Positions 23,410 to 31,814 are shown, numbered from the stretch's first letter. The stretch is 32,001 nucleotides of DNA from an uncultured Akkermansia sp. (GCA_947632055.1 CANRNS010000015.1:1-32001); one strand, 5' to 3'. Numbers and translations: made by a program. Notes: generated by a model not told the origin, from the letters alone.

Positions 23410-24966
23410 ATGGCCTCAACTAAGCACCGCGTAATGAAAAAACAAGTCATCCCCTACATCATCGTGCAGGCCGGCGGACGAGGCTCGCGATTGGAAACGC
23501 TCACCACGAACAAGCCGAAGGCTCTGGTGCCGGTGGATAACCGTCCGATGATTTTTCATCTCTTTGAGCGCTACCCTCAGGCGAAGTTCCTGATCATTGC
23601 AGACTACCAGAAGGAGACTTTCAAACGATATCTGGCGGCGTTCTGTGAGGCAGATTACGAAGTGATTGATGCCACGCGCAAGGGAACCTGTTCGGGCATT
23701 GCCGAGGCCCTGCAGCGCATCCCGTCCGGGGCGCCCTTTATGCTGATATGGTGCGACCTCATTCTTTCGGACGTGACAGGCATCCCGGAAAAAATCGAGA
23801 GCAACTACCTGGGCATCTCCAAGGATTTCCCGTGCCGCTGGTCGTACCGCGACGGTCAGTTCATCGAAGAGGCCTCTGCGGAGAACGGTGTGGCGGGTAT
23901 GTTCATTTTCCGCGACAAGGAACAGATAGCCGACGTTCCGCAAGAGGGAGAGTTTGTGCGCTACCTGGCGGGGAAAGATTTTTCCTTCCATCGGCTGGAC
24001 ATGTATGGCGGGCTGGAGGTAGGCACCATGCTCTCCTACTTCCAGAACGAGTTGAACCGACCGAAATGCCGTCCGTTCAACAAGGTGGACTTCAAGGGCG
24101 ACGTGGTCATCAAGTACCCCATCAACGAGCAGGGTGAAAAACTCGCCGTGGATGAAGGCAATTGGTACCGCAAGGCCAAGGAGCTGGGCTATGAAAACAT
24201 CCCGCAGATCTACGGCTACACCCCGCTGGTGATGGAGAAGGTGCGCGGCAAGAATGTGTATGAGTATGCCTTCCTGACTCGCGGGTTCAAGCGGGCCTTG
24301 CTGGTGAAGATCGTGGATGCCCTCAAGCAGCTGCATGCCCTCGCCCCCGCCGTCCCTGCGAATCAGGCGGATTGCGAGAACAACTACATCACCAAAACCT
24401 TCGACCGCCTCGCCAAGGTGCAGCAACTCGTCCCCTTCGCGCAGGAAGAATGGGTCACCATCAACGGCAAGCGTTGCCGCAACATCTACGCCATCAAAGA
24501 CGAGGTCGTGGAGCAGATGCGCCGTATGTTCCCGAGCGAGTTCCACTTTATCCACGGCGACTGCACCTTCCACAACATGCTGCTGGAAACGGAGGGGGTG
24601 CGTCCGGTGCTCATCGACCCGCGTGGGTACTTCGGCAAGACGGCTCTCTTCGGTGATGCGGACTACGACTGGGCAAAGCTCTACTACAGCGTCGTGGGAG
24701 ACTATGACCAGTTCAATCGCAAGAATTTTTCTCTGGAGATACGCGGAGAGGACGTGGAGCTTGAAATCGTCTCCAACGGATGGGGAGGACTTGAGGAGGA
24801 CTTCTTCGAGCTATGCGGAGCAGATCGTCGCAAGATCAAGCTGCTGCACGCGATTATCTGGCTGAGTCTCACTACCTACGCATGGGAGGACTACGATGCC
24901 ATCTGCGGAGCTTTCTACAAAGGGCTGCTTGAACTGCAAACCTACCTCGACGAACAGCGCGCATGA
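23410..24966 (+). CDS. Nucleotidylyltransferase-kinase fusion (LicC-like plus APH/choline-kinase-like)
   Basis: A 518-residue bifunctional protein. Residues 13-235 are a sugar-phosphate-type nucleotidyltransferase with VQAGGRGSRLETLTTNKPKAL (GGRGSRL at 22-28, Lys37) and metal-binding MLIWCDLIL. Residues 245-515 are an aminoglycoside-phosphotransferase-like kinase. Its Brenner motif is FIHGDCTFHNML (His382, Asp384) and its DFG-equivalent region is LIDPRGYFG, followed by GDADYDWAKLYYS. One chain could therefore phosphorylate a small molecule and activate it as an NDP/CDP derivative. The substrate is unknown. Start 23434 (MKKQVIPYIIVQ) is as likely as 23410; neither has a Shine-Dalgarno site. 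It overlaps the next gene by 4 bp. Confidence 0.85.
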   Translation: MASTKHRVMKKQVIPYIIVQAGGRGSRLETLTTNKPKALVPVDNRPMIFHLFERYPQAKFLIIADYQKETFKRYLAAFCEADYEVIDATRKGTCSGIAEALQRIPSGAPFMLIWCDLILSDVTGIPEKIESNYLGISKDFPCRWSYRDGQFIEEASAENGVAGMFIFRDKEQIADVPQEGEFVRYLAGKDFSFHRLDMYGGLEVGTMLSYFQNELNRPKCRPFNKVDFKGDVVIKYPINEQGEKLAVDEGNWYRKAKELGYENIPQIYGYTPLVMEKVRGKNVYEYAFLTRGFKRALLVKIVDALKQLHALAPAVPANQADCENNYITKTFDRLAKVQQLVPFAQEEWVTINGKRCRNIYAIKDEVVEQMRRMFPSEFHFIHGDCTFHNMLLETEGVRPVLIDPRGYFGKTALFGDADYDWAKLYYSVVGDYDQFNRKNFSLEIRGEDVELEIVSNGWGGLEEDFFELCGADRRKIKLLHAIIWLSLTTYAWEDYDAICGAFYKGLLELQTYLDEQRA

Positions 24967-25340
24967 CCCCTGAATCTCTCACGCTCTCGCCCTTGCCGCA
25001 CACCTGGATTCTGGATGTGGACGGCACGCTCTGCGTGCACAACGGACACCTGAACGGCGGGGATGAACTGCTGCCGGGAGTGCAGGAGTTCTTTGCGCAG
25101 TTGCCGAAAGAAGACATGGTGGTGCTGATCACGAGCCGCAAGAAGGAGCACGGACCGGCGTTGGAAGCCTTCCTGCATGAACACGGCATCCGCTACGATC
25201 ACATCATCTACGGGGCGCCCATGGGGGAGCGCATCCTTGTCAACGACGACAAGCCGAGCAGGCTTTGCACCGCCTACGCTGTACGAAAAGATCGGGATGA
25301 AGCTCTGACATTTGACATCTGCATAGATGAAAAAATCTAA
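24963..25340 (+). CDS. HAD-superfamily phosphatase
   Basis: A 125-residue HAD protein. Motif I is ILDVDGTLCVHNG (nucleophile Asp18, acid/base Asp20), motif II is the Thr in VLITSRKKEHG, and motif IV is RILVNDDKPS. A short linker replaces any cap domain, as in small C0-type sugar or polynucleotide phosphatases. Its ATG overlaps the stop of the kinase fusion (ATGA), so both are probably made in fixed ratio. The kinase/phosphatase/nucleotidyltransferase trio recalls routes such as NDP-heptose synthesis. That analogy is an inference, as no isomerase is present here. Confidence 0.85.
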   Translation: MTPESLTLSPLPHTWILDVDGTLCVHNGHLNGGDELLPGVQEFFAQLPKEDMVVLITSRKKEHGPALEAFLHEHGIRYDHIIYGAPMGERILVNDDKPSRLCTAYAVRKDRDEALTFDICIDEKI

Positions 25341-25473
25341 ATAATGCCTCTCATGTTTCTCATCTGAAAAAGCGCACTGCCCACGCCTTCAACCTTCCGC
25401 CACTTCTTTGATCCTCTCCGCGCATGACCTCAACTCCTTTTGTCATCTGTTGCATTTATTTTTGCAATCCTCA

Positions 25474-25648
25474 ATTTGCATGATGCTCCCATAAAGCAAA
25501 AAGCTCACTACCTGGAGCCAATGCTTCGCCTCTCGTCAGCTACGCGACCTCGTCGTATTCAATCGACAATCCTCTTCTTCTTAAACCTCTCCGAATGCTC
25601 GTCCTCCTTCAGCACGACCACCTTGGCGGGAATCTTGTAGCGGGCGAG
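25474..25648. repeat. Direct repeat copy 2 (partner 21648-21822)
   Basis: This is the intact-locus copy of the 175-bp repeat, including the 3' end of the ligase gene and about 85 bp of convergent intergenic DNA. The 218-bp gap 25341-25558 otherwise shows no gene and no convincing terminator. Confidence 0.93.
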
Positions 25649-26863
25649 CCGGGTCTTGCAGAAGTCAACCACCCTTCGTTTTGCCTCCATGGCGGTGAGC
25701 GGCTCGTTGAAGAGCATTTTTGCCGCCACCATCTGCCCCGTGATGGGGTTTTTCTCCGCGTACACGGTGCAATCCAGCACGCCCGGCATTTGGTAAAGGA
25801 CAGACTCCACCTCGGAGGGCAACACCTTTTCCCCGCCCACGTTAATCATCTCCTTGTTGCGCCCAATGATGCGGATGTAGCCATCCTTCCCCATCTCCAC
25901 AAGATCCCCCGTCCTGAACCACCCATCGTCCGTGAAGCGCTCCATGGAGGCGTTGAGATACCCCATGATCTGCGTCTTGCTGCGTAGCCACAGCTCCCCG
26001 TCCACCACCTTGTACTCCGTGCCGGGATCATCAATCTTGATGAAGTTGGCTTTGCTCGTGGTCTGCGTGATGCCCGTCTCGCTCGTGCCGAACGTCTGCA
26101 GGAACTTCACACGCGGGAACCCCTCCTTCAACTTCACCAGCAGGCTATCCGGCATCGGCTCCGTGCCGTACGTGATCATCCGCAGCGAGCTGAGGTCGTA
26201 CCTCTCGGTGACTCCGCTGATGAGCATGAGGTTGAGAAACGTGGGAGAGGCTGGCAGCACATTGACCCTGTGCCGCTCGATGAGCTGAGCCACGTGTTCG
26301 GGATTCCGATCCGCCGGGAACACCATGGTCACCCCCATCGCCAGGCAGTTGAGCAGCGTATTGAGACCGCCGATGTGGTCGAACATGAGGAAGATCAAGA
26401 ACACCAGCTTCTTCCCGCGTTTCCCCTTGTAGGAGTCCACCAGATGGTCCAGGTCGTGGATCATCGCCTTGGGCGCCCCCGTCGACCCGCTGCTAAAGAG
26501 GATCAGCCCGGAATGTCCGCGTTCCTTGAGCTGTTTCACGAGTTCGAACCGTTCAGTAGATGGGCTCAGGCTCTGCACCTTAAGCTCACCATCTGCAATA
26601 TCGATCCGCACCTCGCACCGCGCCGTCTGCAATCGGCCTTCGATCTCCTCCTCCACGCGGGTGGTGATGGGCACGACGATCGCCTTAAGTTCGTGGAGCG
26701 CAAAGAACAGGGCGATGGCTTCAAAGGTGTAGTCCGATACTAGCGCCACCACGGTTCCGGGCACGGCCTGCTCCTTCAGCCGCTCCCTGTACGCGGCAGT
26801 CTGCTCATGGAGCCGGGCGTAGTTGTACTCTCCGGCGGGGAAGATTAAACGTGCGTTTTCCAT
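25559..26863 (-). CDS. AMP-forming acyl/amino-acyl ligase (DltA/acyl-CoA-synthetase superfamily)
   Basis: I start at ATG 26863 (MENARLIFPAGEYNYARL), 1 bp after the reductase stop and preceded by GGGAGG about 11 nt upstream. The ORF-track start adds 16 residues inside that gene. The 434-residue enzyme has the AMP-binding loop LFSSGSTGAPKAM (about 123-135), YGTEPMP, TFGTSETGITQT, DGWFRTGDLVEM, GRNKEMINVGGEKVLP, and a C-terminal KKKRIVD in place of the usual GK-x-x-R lysine region. It should adenylate a carboxylic acid and load it on a thiol, most simply the ACP two genes upstream. It is shorter than typical acyl-CoA synthetases and close to DltA size. It is the last gene of the minus operon. 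Confidence 0.9.
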   Translation of the reverse strand: MENARLIFPAGEYNYARLHEQTAAYRERLKEQAVPGTVVALVSDYTFEAIALFFALHELKAIVVPITTRVEEEIEGRLQTARCEVRIDIADGELKVQSLSPSTERFELVKQLKERGHSGLILFSSGSTGAPKAMIHDLDHLVDSYKGKRGKKLVFLIFLMFDHIGGLNTLLNCLAMGVTMVFPADRNPEHVAQLIERHRVNVLPASPTFLNLMLISGVTERYDLSSLRMITYGTEPMPDSLLVKLKEGFPRVKFLQTFGTSETGITQTTSKANFIKIDDPGTEYKVVDGELWLRSKTQIMGYLNASMERFTDDGWFRTGDLVEMGKDGYIRIIGRNKEMINVGGEKVLPSEVESVLYQMPGVLDCTVYAEKNPITGQMVAAKMLFNEPLTAMEAKRRVVDFCKTRLARYKIPAKVVVLKEDEHSERFKKKRIVD

Positions 26864-26864
26864 A

Positions 26865-27563
26865 TCAGTTGATACCTCCCAGATAGATGATTTGCCCCGT
26901 GATGAAGTCACTCTCCGGGCGCAGGTAGAAATCGATGACGTTCTTCACGTCCTCGCACTTTCCGAAGCGTTTGATGCTCTGTCGGTCGATGAGCGCCCGG
27001 ATCTTCTCGGCGGGGACGTTTTTGATGAGGTCCGTGTCGATGGGCGTGGGCCCCACGGCGTTGACGGTCACCCCCGACTGCCCGATCTCCCCTGCCAGCA
27101 CGCGGGTGAGCTGCTCGATAGCGGCCTTGGAGGCGGAATATACGAGCTCGCCCTGCAGGTTGAGCGGCACGGCCACGGTGGAGTAATTGACGATACGCCC
27201 CTGCTTGCGGCGCATCATGTACTTCGCCACCTCGCGGCTCATGAGGAAGGTCCCGAGGAAATTGGTCCCCATCACCTTCTGCGCCGTTGAGCCGGGGGTG
27301 AGCAGCACATGGTTCATCGAGGCGATCCCGGCGTTGTTGATGAGCACATCGATGCGCTTCTGCTCCTTGTGGACATCGCGCACCCAGGCTACAACGGCTT
27401 CCTCATCCGCCACATTGAGGCAGGTGTGGTGGTAATTGGGATGGGAAATATCGCAGGCGCGGCGGCTACAGCCATACACAATATCTCCCTCCTCAAGGTA
27501 GCACTGCGCCAGGTAATTCCCTATCCCCTTACGCGTTCCGGTGATGATGATGACCCGGTTCAT
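26865..27563 (-). CDS. Short-chain dehydrogenase/reductase (FabG-like)
   Basis: A 232-residue classical SDR. TGTRKGIG (8-15) is the cofactor loop, NNAG is at 76-79, and Ser128, Tyr142 and Lys146 (YSASK) form the active site. The Arg in CSRRACD after the second strand suggests NADPH use. The size and the VTVNAVGPTPIDTDL segment resemble 3-oxoacyl-ACP reductases. It lies 1 bp after the ACP gene and 1 bp before the ligase. It most likely acts on an acyl group carried by that ACP or prepares the hydroxy-acid used by the ligase. The true substrate is unknown. Confidence 0.92.
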   Translation of the reverse strand: MNRVIIITGTRKGIGNYLAQCYLEEGDIVYGCSRRACDISHPNYHHTCLNVADEEAVVAWVRDVHKEQKRIDVLINNAGIASMNHVLLTPGSTAQKVMGTNFLGTFLMSREVAKYMMRRKQGRIVNYSTVAVPLNLQGELVYSASKAAIEQLTRVLAGEIGQSGVTVNAVGPTPIDTDLIKNVPAEKIRALIDRQSIKRFGKCEDVKNVIDFYLRPESDFITGQIIYLGGIN

Positions 27564-27564
27564 A

Positions 27565-27858
27565 TCACTCCGTGATGCCTATTTGGTCAGCTATATAGTT
27601 GCAGAGCGAGCCAATGGAGCGGAATGGACTGATGCGCGCGGACATAGCGCTCTCCGACGCCAGGGAAACTTCCGCCCCCTGCTCATTGCATGCCGTTTCA
27701 ATGTCGATAATGACACTGACCAGCCCCAGAGAATCCAGCACACTCTTGCTGCCGAGCAAGGGCGTGTTAACCGTCAGTTCCGGTGTGTCGATCCCATTCT
27801 GTTCACAGTAATCCCGAAGGACATCCATGATGATTTGCTGTATCTTTTCTTTGTTCAT
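27565..27858 (-). CDS. Acyl carrier protein
   Basis: A 97-residue acidic carrier protein. The phosphopantetheine site is Ser43 in SVLDSLGLVSVI, matching the D-S-L motif, with the usual flanking helices (EKIQQIIMDVLRDY at the start). It is slightly longer than fatty-acid ACP, with an insert SLASESAMSARISPF, which suggests a dedicated carrier rather than the housekeeping AcpP. It sits between the MBOAT gene (78 bp upstream) and the reductase (1 bp downstream). Its leader is G-poor (CCAACCACACTACCACCGCT) and lacks a Shine-Dalgarno site. Confidence 0.9.
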   Translation of the reverse strand: MNKEKIQQIIMDVLRDYCEQNGIDTPELTVNTPLLGSKSVLDSLGLVSVIIDIETACNEQGAEVSLASESAMSARISPFRSIGSLCNYIADQIGITE

Positions 27859-27936
27859 AGCGGTGGTAGTGTGGTTGGTTTGGTGATAAGGTTTGTGGTG
27901 ATGATTGCGGGCGTCCCCGGTTGGTTACACGTACGG

Positions 27937-29397
27937 TTAGAATCTGAAATAGATGAACGGATTATAGGTCGATGCGGCGATAGAGGCAGCCGACAGGACG
28001 AAGAGCGCGAGCAGCCAGAGATTCACCGCCGCTATCCGCAGCTGGCTCCTCCCCTCTACCTCCAGCATCTTGCGGCACAGCGGCATCGAGCATGCAATGG
28101 CCAGGACCAGAACAATGATCTCAGGACGATCCACGTAGTAGATGAGACGGTAAATGCTCTCCCCGCTCTCTGCGCCGAACATGGTTAAGAGATAATGCCA
28201 GGCGTACTGCATGGTGTCCGACCTAAAAATGACCAACCCCAGGATGATCACAAGCATCGCATAAAAATGCTGCAACGCCTTGCCACCGACACTTTTCCGG
28301 TCCCGGTTCCATCCGGTCAGGGTCTCAACAAAGATAAAGAAGCCGTTGTAGAGCCCCCACACGATAAAGGTCCATCCCGCACCGTGCCAGAACCCGGTCG
28401 AAAACCAGACGATCAGGAGAGCAACGAACGTCATGAGCGCATTGGCTGTTTTGTTGCCCACCTTTTTCATCATCCACCTGTAGCTCCGTGAAATGACCGT
28501 GTTGCGCGCGAGAGGCAGGAACATGATCGGCATGAACATGTAATCCCTGAACCAGCTCCCCAGTGAGATGTGCCAGCGTCGCCAGTACTCCGTGATACTG
28601 CGCGAGATGTACGGATAATTGAAGTTCTCCAGGAACTTGAACCCGAAGATGGAGCCGAGGCCGATCGCCATATCCGAGTATCCGCTGAAGTCGTAGTAGA
28701 TCTGGAAGGTGTAGCAGATTGCTCCCAGCCAGGTAGTCACGCAATCCAGCTGCTCGATCGGTTGAGAGAAAACTTTGTCGGCCATAGCTCCCAAGGTGTT
28801 AGCGATGAGAACCTTCTTGGCGAGTCCCACGATGAAGCGTTTCACACCGTACGTCACCTTCTCGAAGTCCACTGTGCGGCGCTCAAGTTGGTCGGCTACA
28901 TCGTGGTACTTGACGATGGGACCCGCCACCAGCTGCGGGAAGAGGGATATATAGAGCGCAAGCTTGTAGATGTTTTTCTGAGGCTCGACCTCCTCCCGAT
29001 AGACATCCACCACGTAGCTGATGGCCTGGAAGGTATAGAAGGAAATGCCAATGGGCATGATAGCCTTGATGAGACGAATATGCCCGCCGAAGAGTTCATT
29101 GATGTTCTCGATAAAGAAGTTGCAATATTTGAAGTAGAACAAAAAGCTCAGGTTACCCAGAATGGTAAGGAGTAGCCAAATTTTCTTTTTTTCGTATTTT
29201 GAAATGAGGATCGCGCCGGTGTAGTTGATGACGATAATGAGAAGCATCACCAGCACGTAACGCGGCTCTCCCCATGCATAGAAAAAGATACTTGCCAGCA
29301 GCAGAACGTGGTCCCGAAATTCCCTCCGCACCAAAAGGTACAAGACACAGACGATCGGCAGGAACAGGAACAAAAATGTTGAGGATGAGAATAACAT
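27937..29397 (-). CDS. MBOAT-family O-acyltransferase (AlgI/DltB-like)
   Basis: A 486-residue inner-membrane protein with about eleven hydrophobic segments. It carries the AlgI-type blocks FYAWGEPRYVLVML, GISFYTFQAISYVVDVYR, YYDFSGYSDMAIG, YWRRWHISLGSWFRDYMFMP (His276) and the catalytic GFWHGAGW (His338). The family moves acyl groups from a cytoplasmic carrier through the membrane to an extracytoplasmic acceptor. The 3' end of the AlgJ-like gene lies 3 bp upstream, so the two are coupled, as algI and algJ or dltB and dltD are. The acceptor is probably a surface polysaccharide, by context. Confidence 0.94.
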   Translation of the reverse strand: MLFSSSTFLFLFLPIVCVLYLLVRREFRDHVLLLASIFFYAWGEPRYVLVMLLIIVINYTGAILISKYEKKKIWLLLTILGNLSFLFYFKYCNFFIENINELFGGHIRLIKAIMPIGISFYTFQAISYVVDVYREEVEPQKNIYKLALYISLFPQLVAGPIVKYHDVADQLERRTVDFEKVTYGVKRFIVGLAKKVLIANTLGAMADKVFSQPIEQLDCVTTWLGAICYTFQIYYDFSGYSDMAIGLGSIFGFKFLENFNYPYISRSITEYWRRWHISLGSWFRDYMFMPIMFLPLARNTVISRSYRWMMKKVGNKTANALMTFVALLIVWFSTGFWHGAGWTFIVWGLYNGFFIFVETLTGWNRDRKSVGGKALQHFYAMLVIILGLVIFRSDTMQYAWHYLLTMFGAESGESIYRLIYYVDRPEIIVLVLAIACSMPLCRKMLEVEGRSQLRIAAVNLWLLALFVLSAASIAASTYNPFIYFRF

Positions 29398-29400
29398 GGC

Positions 29401-31311
29401 TTATTGGGTGGAAAAGATATCACTAAGATATGGCATATGCCCCGGTCCAATGGAAATCACGAGAATATCCGGATGAAAAGAGAGAATTTCCTTTTCATAT
29501 AACTTCATGATCTTATACGTATCGATTCCCCTGGTCCAACCGGTATTCAATCTGATGTATCTTGTTCGAAACGCCGAATACGGCAAAAATTGGAGAAAAT
29601 CTTCATTCTGGGATGTGCCCATCAGCATGATATTGTATTTGCCCTTAGGATAGGTGAAATCTTTGGTGCTCTTTCCGACTTTCAGCTCTATTTTGTCAGC
29701 ATCTTTGTGATCATAGTAGATGTATGCAACACCGTTTACAGGCGGTTGATTAAGATTAAATGCCCTTTTGAAATATCCCGGATGATAATTTCTTGACCAA
29801 TCATCGCGGATGAGGCAATTCCTGGATTTTTTGCAGTCGTTGAGAGAAACAACAGGTATATCCGGGAAATCACGCTGTACCTCTTTCATCAATTCGCTGT
29901 ATCCAATATATGCCCCCCAATCCGTCCAATGATGGAGACGCTTGAAAAATACAAGATCCTGTTTTGAGGCATCGCAAAGTGCGTCGTACGGATAGACGTA
30001 GGGAATTTGGTGCTTTCTTACTTTCTTTAGAACGTCGTCATGTATTTGAGAGAATTGAACAAGAGGCGACTCATTAAAGCCGTATTTTTCTTTGATGATA
30101 TTTTTATAAACGCTTTCCTTTCTAGGGACTTCTAGCACGTAAAGTTTAATGTTGTTTTCTTGGCAGAATTTATTCAGTTGAACCAAATTCTTAACGATTG
30201 ATTGTTGGGTTGCCTGTAGATAATCTTTATTGGCAAGGGAGTTTACATCAAAATACCAATCATCTTGAGGAAAATAAATAGTACCTTTTCCACGCAAAAT
30301 AATGGACAATTCGTTTCGAATAGAATCGTGCAGTTGAATTAAAGCATCATGTCCGGAAAAATGATCATTTAACCAATCTTCGTATCTTTTGCCGTAGTCG
30401 GAATTCCTTTCAAAGAAATGTTTAAACGCTGGCTTTTCATATAGCATTCTGTTTTCCCGCACTGATCTCACCGCATCAGTGATATGTGTCATTGGAAAAA
30501 AAAGAAGGAAGAAGAACACCACCGTGAATATCACGTTGCAGGGTTGGAGATGTCTCTTCCGCTTTTCAAGGAGACGGAGCAACCGATAAAGCAGGAAGAA
30601 AAAGAGGAGATTCCCCGCAACAACATAACGAATTTTCCCGGATTTCAACCAGGTGAAGTCGCGGAGGGAAACACGATGCCTACGGAATTCAACTTCAATT
30701 TCAAGACGCTCATTTTTCTTGACAGAAAAGGATTGGGCGTAGTCCCCCTCATAGGCGCAATTCCCGGGCTCGTCGAACATCAAGTCATGGTTAAACTTAG
30801 GTGGCACCTGCTTTTCGACCGGAACGGATCGATCGACATCCCCCACATAGGAAAACGTCTTAGACTCGGTAAAGATTTGCTTGCCGTTGATTTTTAAATT
30901 CCTCCAGTCGGTTAACACATTGAAGGGCTCCTCATACTCATTACGCGCATCAGGTCCTACGTCAGGCCCCCTCATCAGTAGGGTTATCGTGCCATCGTGA
31001 AGAGCCTCAAGCTGAAGCGTAACCTTTTGCCATTCGCCCCGTGCTCTCAGGGTGAGATTGGCCCGCCTCGTGTTGTTGTCCTCATCCCCGCACCCGTACC
31101 AATAAAGTGTATCAACAGGCTGGGGACAACATTGGAGCCGAAAGGGTTCCACTGCTGTGAATTCCCCGGAATACACCACATCGAGGCGAGCTTCATCGTT
31201 GAAAAGAGTGCGAACAAAACTGCTGTAATCATATTCGGTCCACAACGGCAGACACAAAATATTGGCAAAGAGGGTCAGGCAAAAGGTAATCAGCAATATC
31301 TTTACACGCAT
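29401..31311 (-). CDS. AlgJ/AlgX/DltD-like SGNH acyltransfer protein with extra N-terminal domain
   Basis: I start at ATG 31311 (MRVKILLITFCLTLF). The 25 extra residues of the ORF-track version would be encoded by the inverted-repeat arm and promoter. The 636-residue protein has a membrane segment (about 4-24), a beta-rich extracytoplasmic domain (25-230) and two further membrane segments (about 233-290). An AlgJ/AlgX-like domain follows with NDHFSGHDALIQLHDSIRN, LYVLEVPRKESVY and LHHWTDWGAYIGYSELM (catalytic-dyad-like motif near residue 460). MLMGTSQNEDFLQF holds the putative GxS nucleophile region. It should hand the acyl group from the MBOAT partner to the glycan. It is the first gene of the operon and visibly AT-richer than the genes after it. 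Confidence 0.85.
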   Translation of the reverse strand: MRVKILLITFCLTLFANILCLPLWTEYDYSSFVRTLFNDEARLDVVYSGEFTAVEPFRLQCCPQPVDTLYWYGCGDEDNNTRRANLTLRARGEWQKVTLQLEALHDGTITLLMRGPDVGPDARNEYEEPFNVLTDWRNLKINGKQIFTESKTFSYVGDVDRSVPVEKQVPPKFNHDLMFDEPGNCAYEGDYAQSFSVKKNERLEIEVEFRRHRVSLRDFTWLKSGKIRYVVAGNLLFFFLLYRLLRLLEKRKRHLQPCNVIFTVVFFFLLFFPMTHITDAVRSVRENRMLYEKPAFKHFFERNSDYGKRYEDWLNDHFSGHDALIQLHDSIRNELSIILRGKGTIYFPQDDWYFDVNSLANKDYLQATQQSIVKNLVQLNKFCQENNIKLYVLEVPRKESVYKNIIKEKYGFNESPLVQFSQIHDDVLKKVRKHQIPYVYPYDALCDASKQDLVFFKRLHHWTDWGAYIGYSELMKEVQRDFPDIPVVSLNDCKKSRNCLIRDDWSRNYHPGYFKRAFNLNQPPVNGVAYIYYDHKDADKIELKVGKSTKDFTYPKGKYNIMLMGTSQNEDFLQFLPYSAFRTRYIRLNTGWTRGIDTYKIMKLYEKEILSFHPDILVISIGPGHMPYLSDIFSTQ

Positions 31312-31344
31312 AGGCTCTCTCAGTTTCTGCCGAACGGCGGGGCG

Positions 31345-31373
31345 AGTATATCTCTTTTGGAAAGCGATGTCCA
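31345..31373 (-). promoter_or_regulatory. Promoter of the minus-strand acylation operon
   Basis: On the minus strand TGGACA (31373-31368), a 17-bp spacer and TATACT (31350-31345). The spacer is one arm of the 20-bp inverted repeat. The four bases TGGA of the -35 lie in the enclosed segment and CA in the arm. After inversion the -35 would read AGAGCA. The leader to the ATG is about 27 nt. Confidence 0.7.
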
Positions 31374-31534
31374 GCACGTTTTCCAAAATAACGTGACATT
31401 GTGCGACTTGTGAGGCAGAAACAATAAACTATGCTTTAAACCAAAGCATAGATCAATTGGAAAAACAGACTACAAATGCTTCTTTTTAAGCTAGTATGTC
31501 ATACAGGAAGAGAGCATCGCTTTCCAAAAGAGAT
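31350..31534. repeat. Perfect 20-bp inverted repeat around a 145-bp segment (candidate invertible promoter element)
   Basis: ATCTCTTTTGGAAAGCGATG (31350-31369) is the exact reverse complement of 31515-31534. The operon-proximal arm followed by TATACT is closely related to the arm at 22192: on the reading strands 24 of 30 bases match from the -35 to the -10. The rest of the gap 31535-31850 shows only the glnS promoter and no gene. Confidence 0.8.
31429..31451. repeat. 9-bp hairpin inside the second inverted-repeat segment
   Basis: CTATGCTTT (31429-31437) and AAAGCATAG (31443-31451) are perfect reverse complements with the loop AAACC. There is no T-run, so it is more like an operator or accessory-protein site than a terminator. 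Confidence 0.6.
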
Positions 31535-31814
31535 GAGCACTTGAATTGTAAGGTAAGTAATTTCTTCACAGAAACTTGGAACAGGGCTGTCAAAGGAAGT
31601 AAATGACGGACCGGCAGGGTTCTGATTTTAGTCGTATCTCATTTTGTTTCAGAACCTCTCGTAGGGATTATTAGCTCCTCCATGTACTTGTGATTTCACC
31701 AGGCATGAGGTTTTCATTTAGATGCGCAGGTTTGTTTCAAGATTGTAAGCAAGAATGCGTACGTTCAGCTATAATTGAACATGGCACTTTTATTCTGGCG
31801 TTTGAGGAAAAGTC

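Noticed and set aside
23416-24573. 385-residue minus-strand ORF
   Set aside because: It is the antisense shadow of the nucleotidyltransferase-kinase fusion.
25341-25558. Terminator between the convergent operons
   Set aside because: Only weak stems (for example TTGCA/TGCAA) were seen and none has a good stem followed by a T-run.
31312-31386. 25-residue N-terminal extension of the AlgJ-like protein
   Set aside because: It would be encoded by the inverted-repeat arm and promoter; a membrane segment starts right at Met 31311.
31743-31775. TATAAT at 31770 as a second glnS promoter
   Set aside because: The nearest -35-like sequence (TTGTAA) is 21 bp away, too far; the box at 31838 fits much better.
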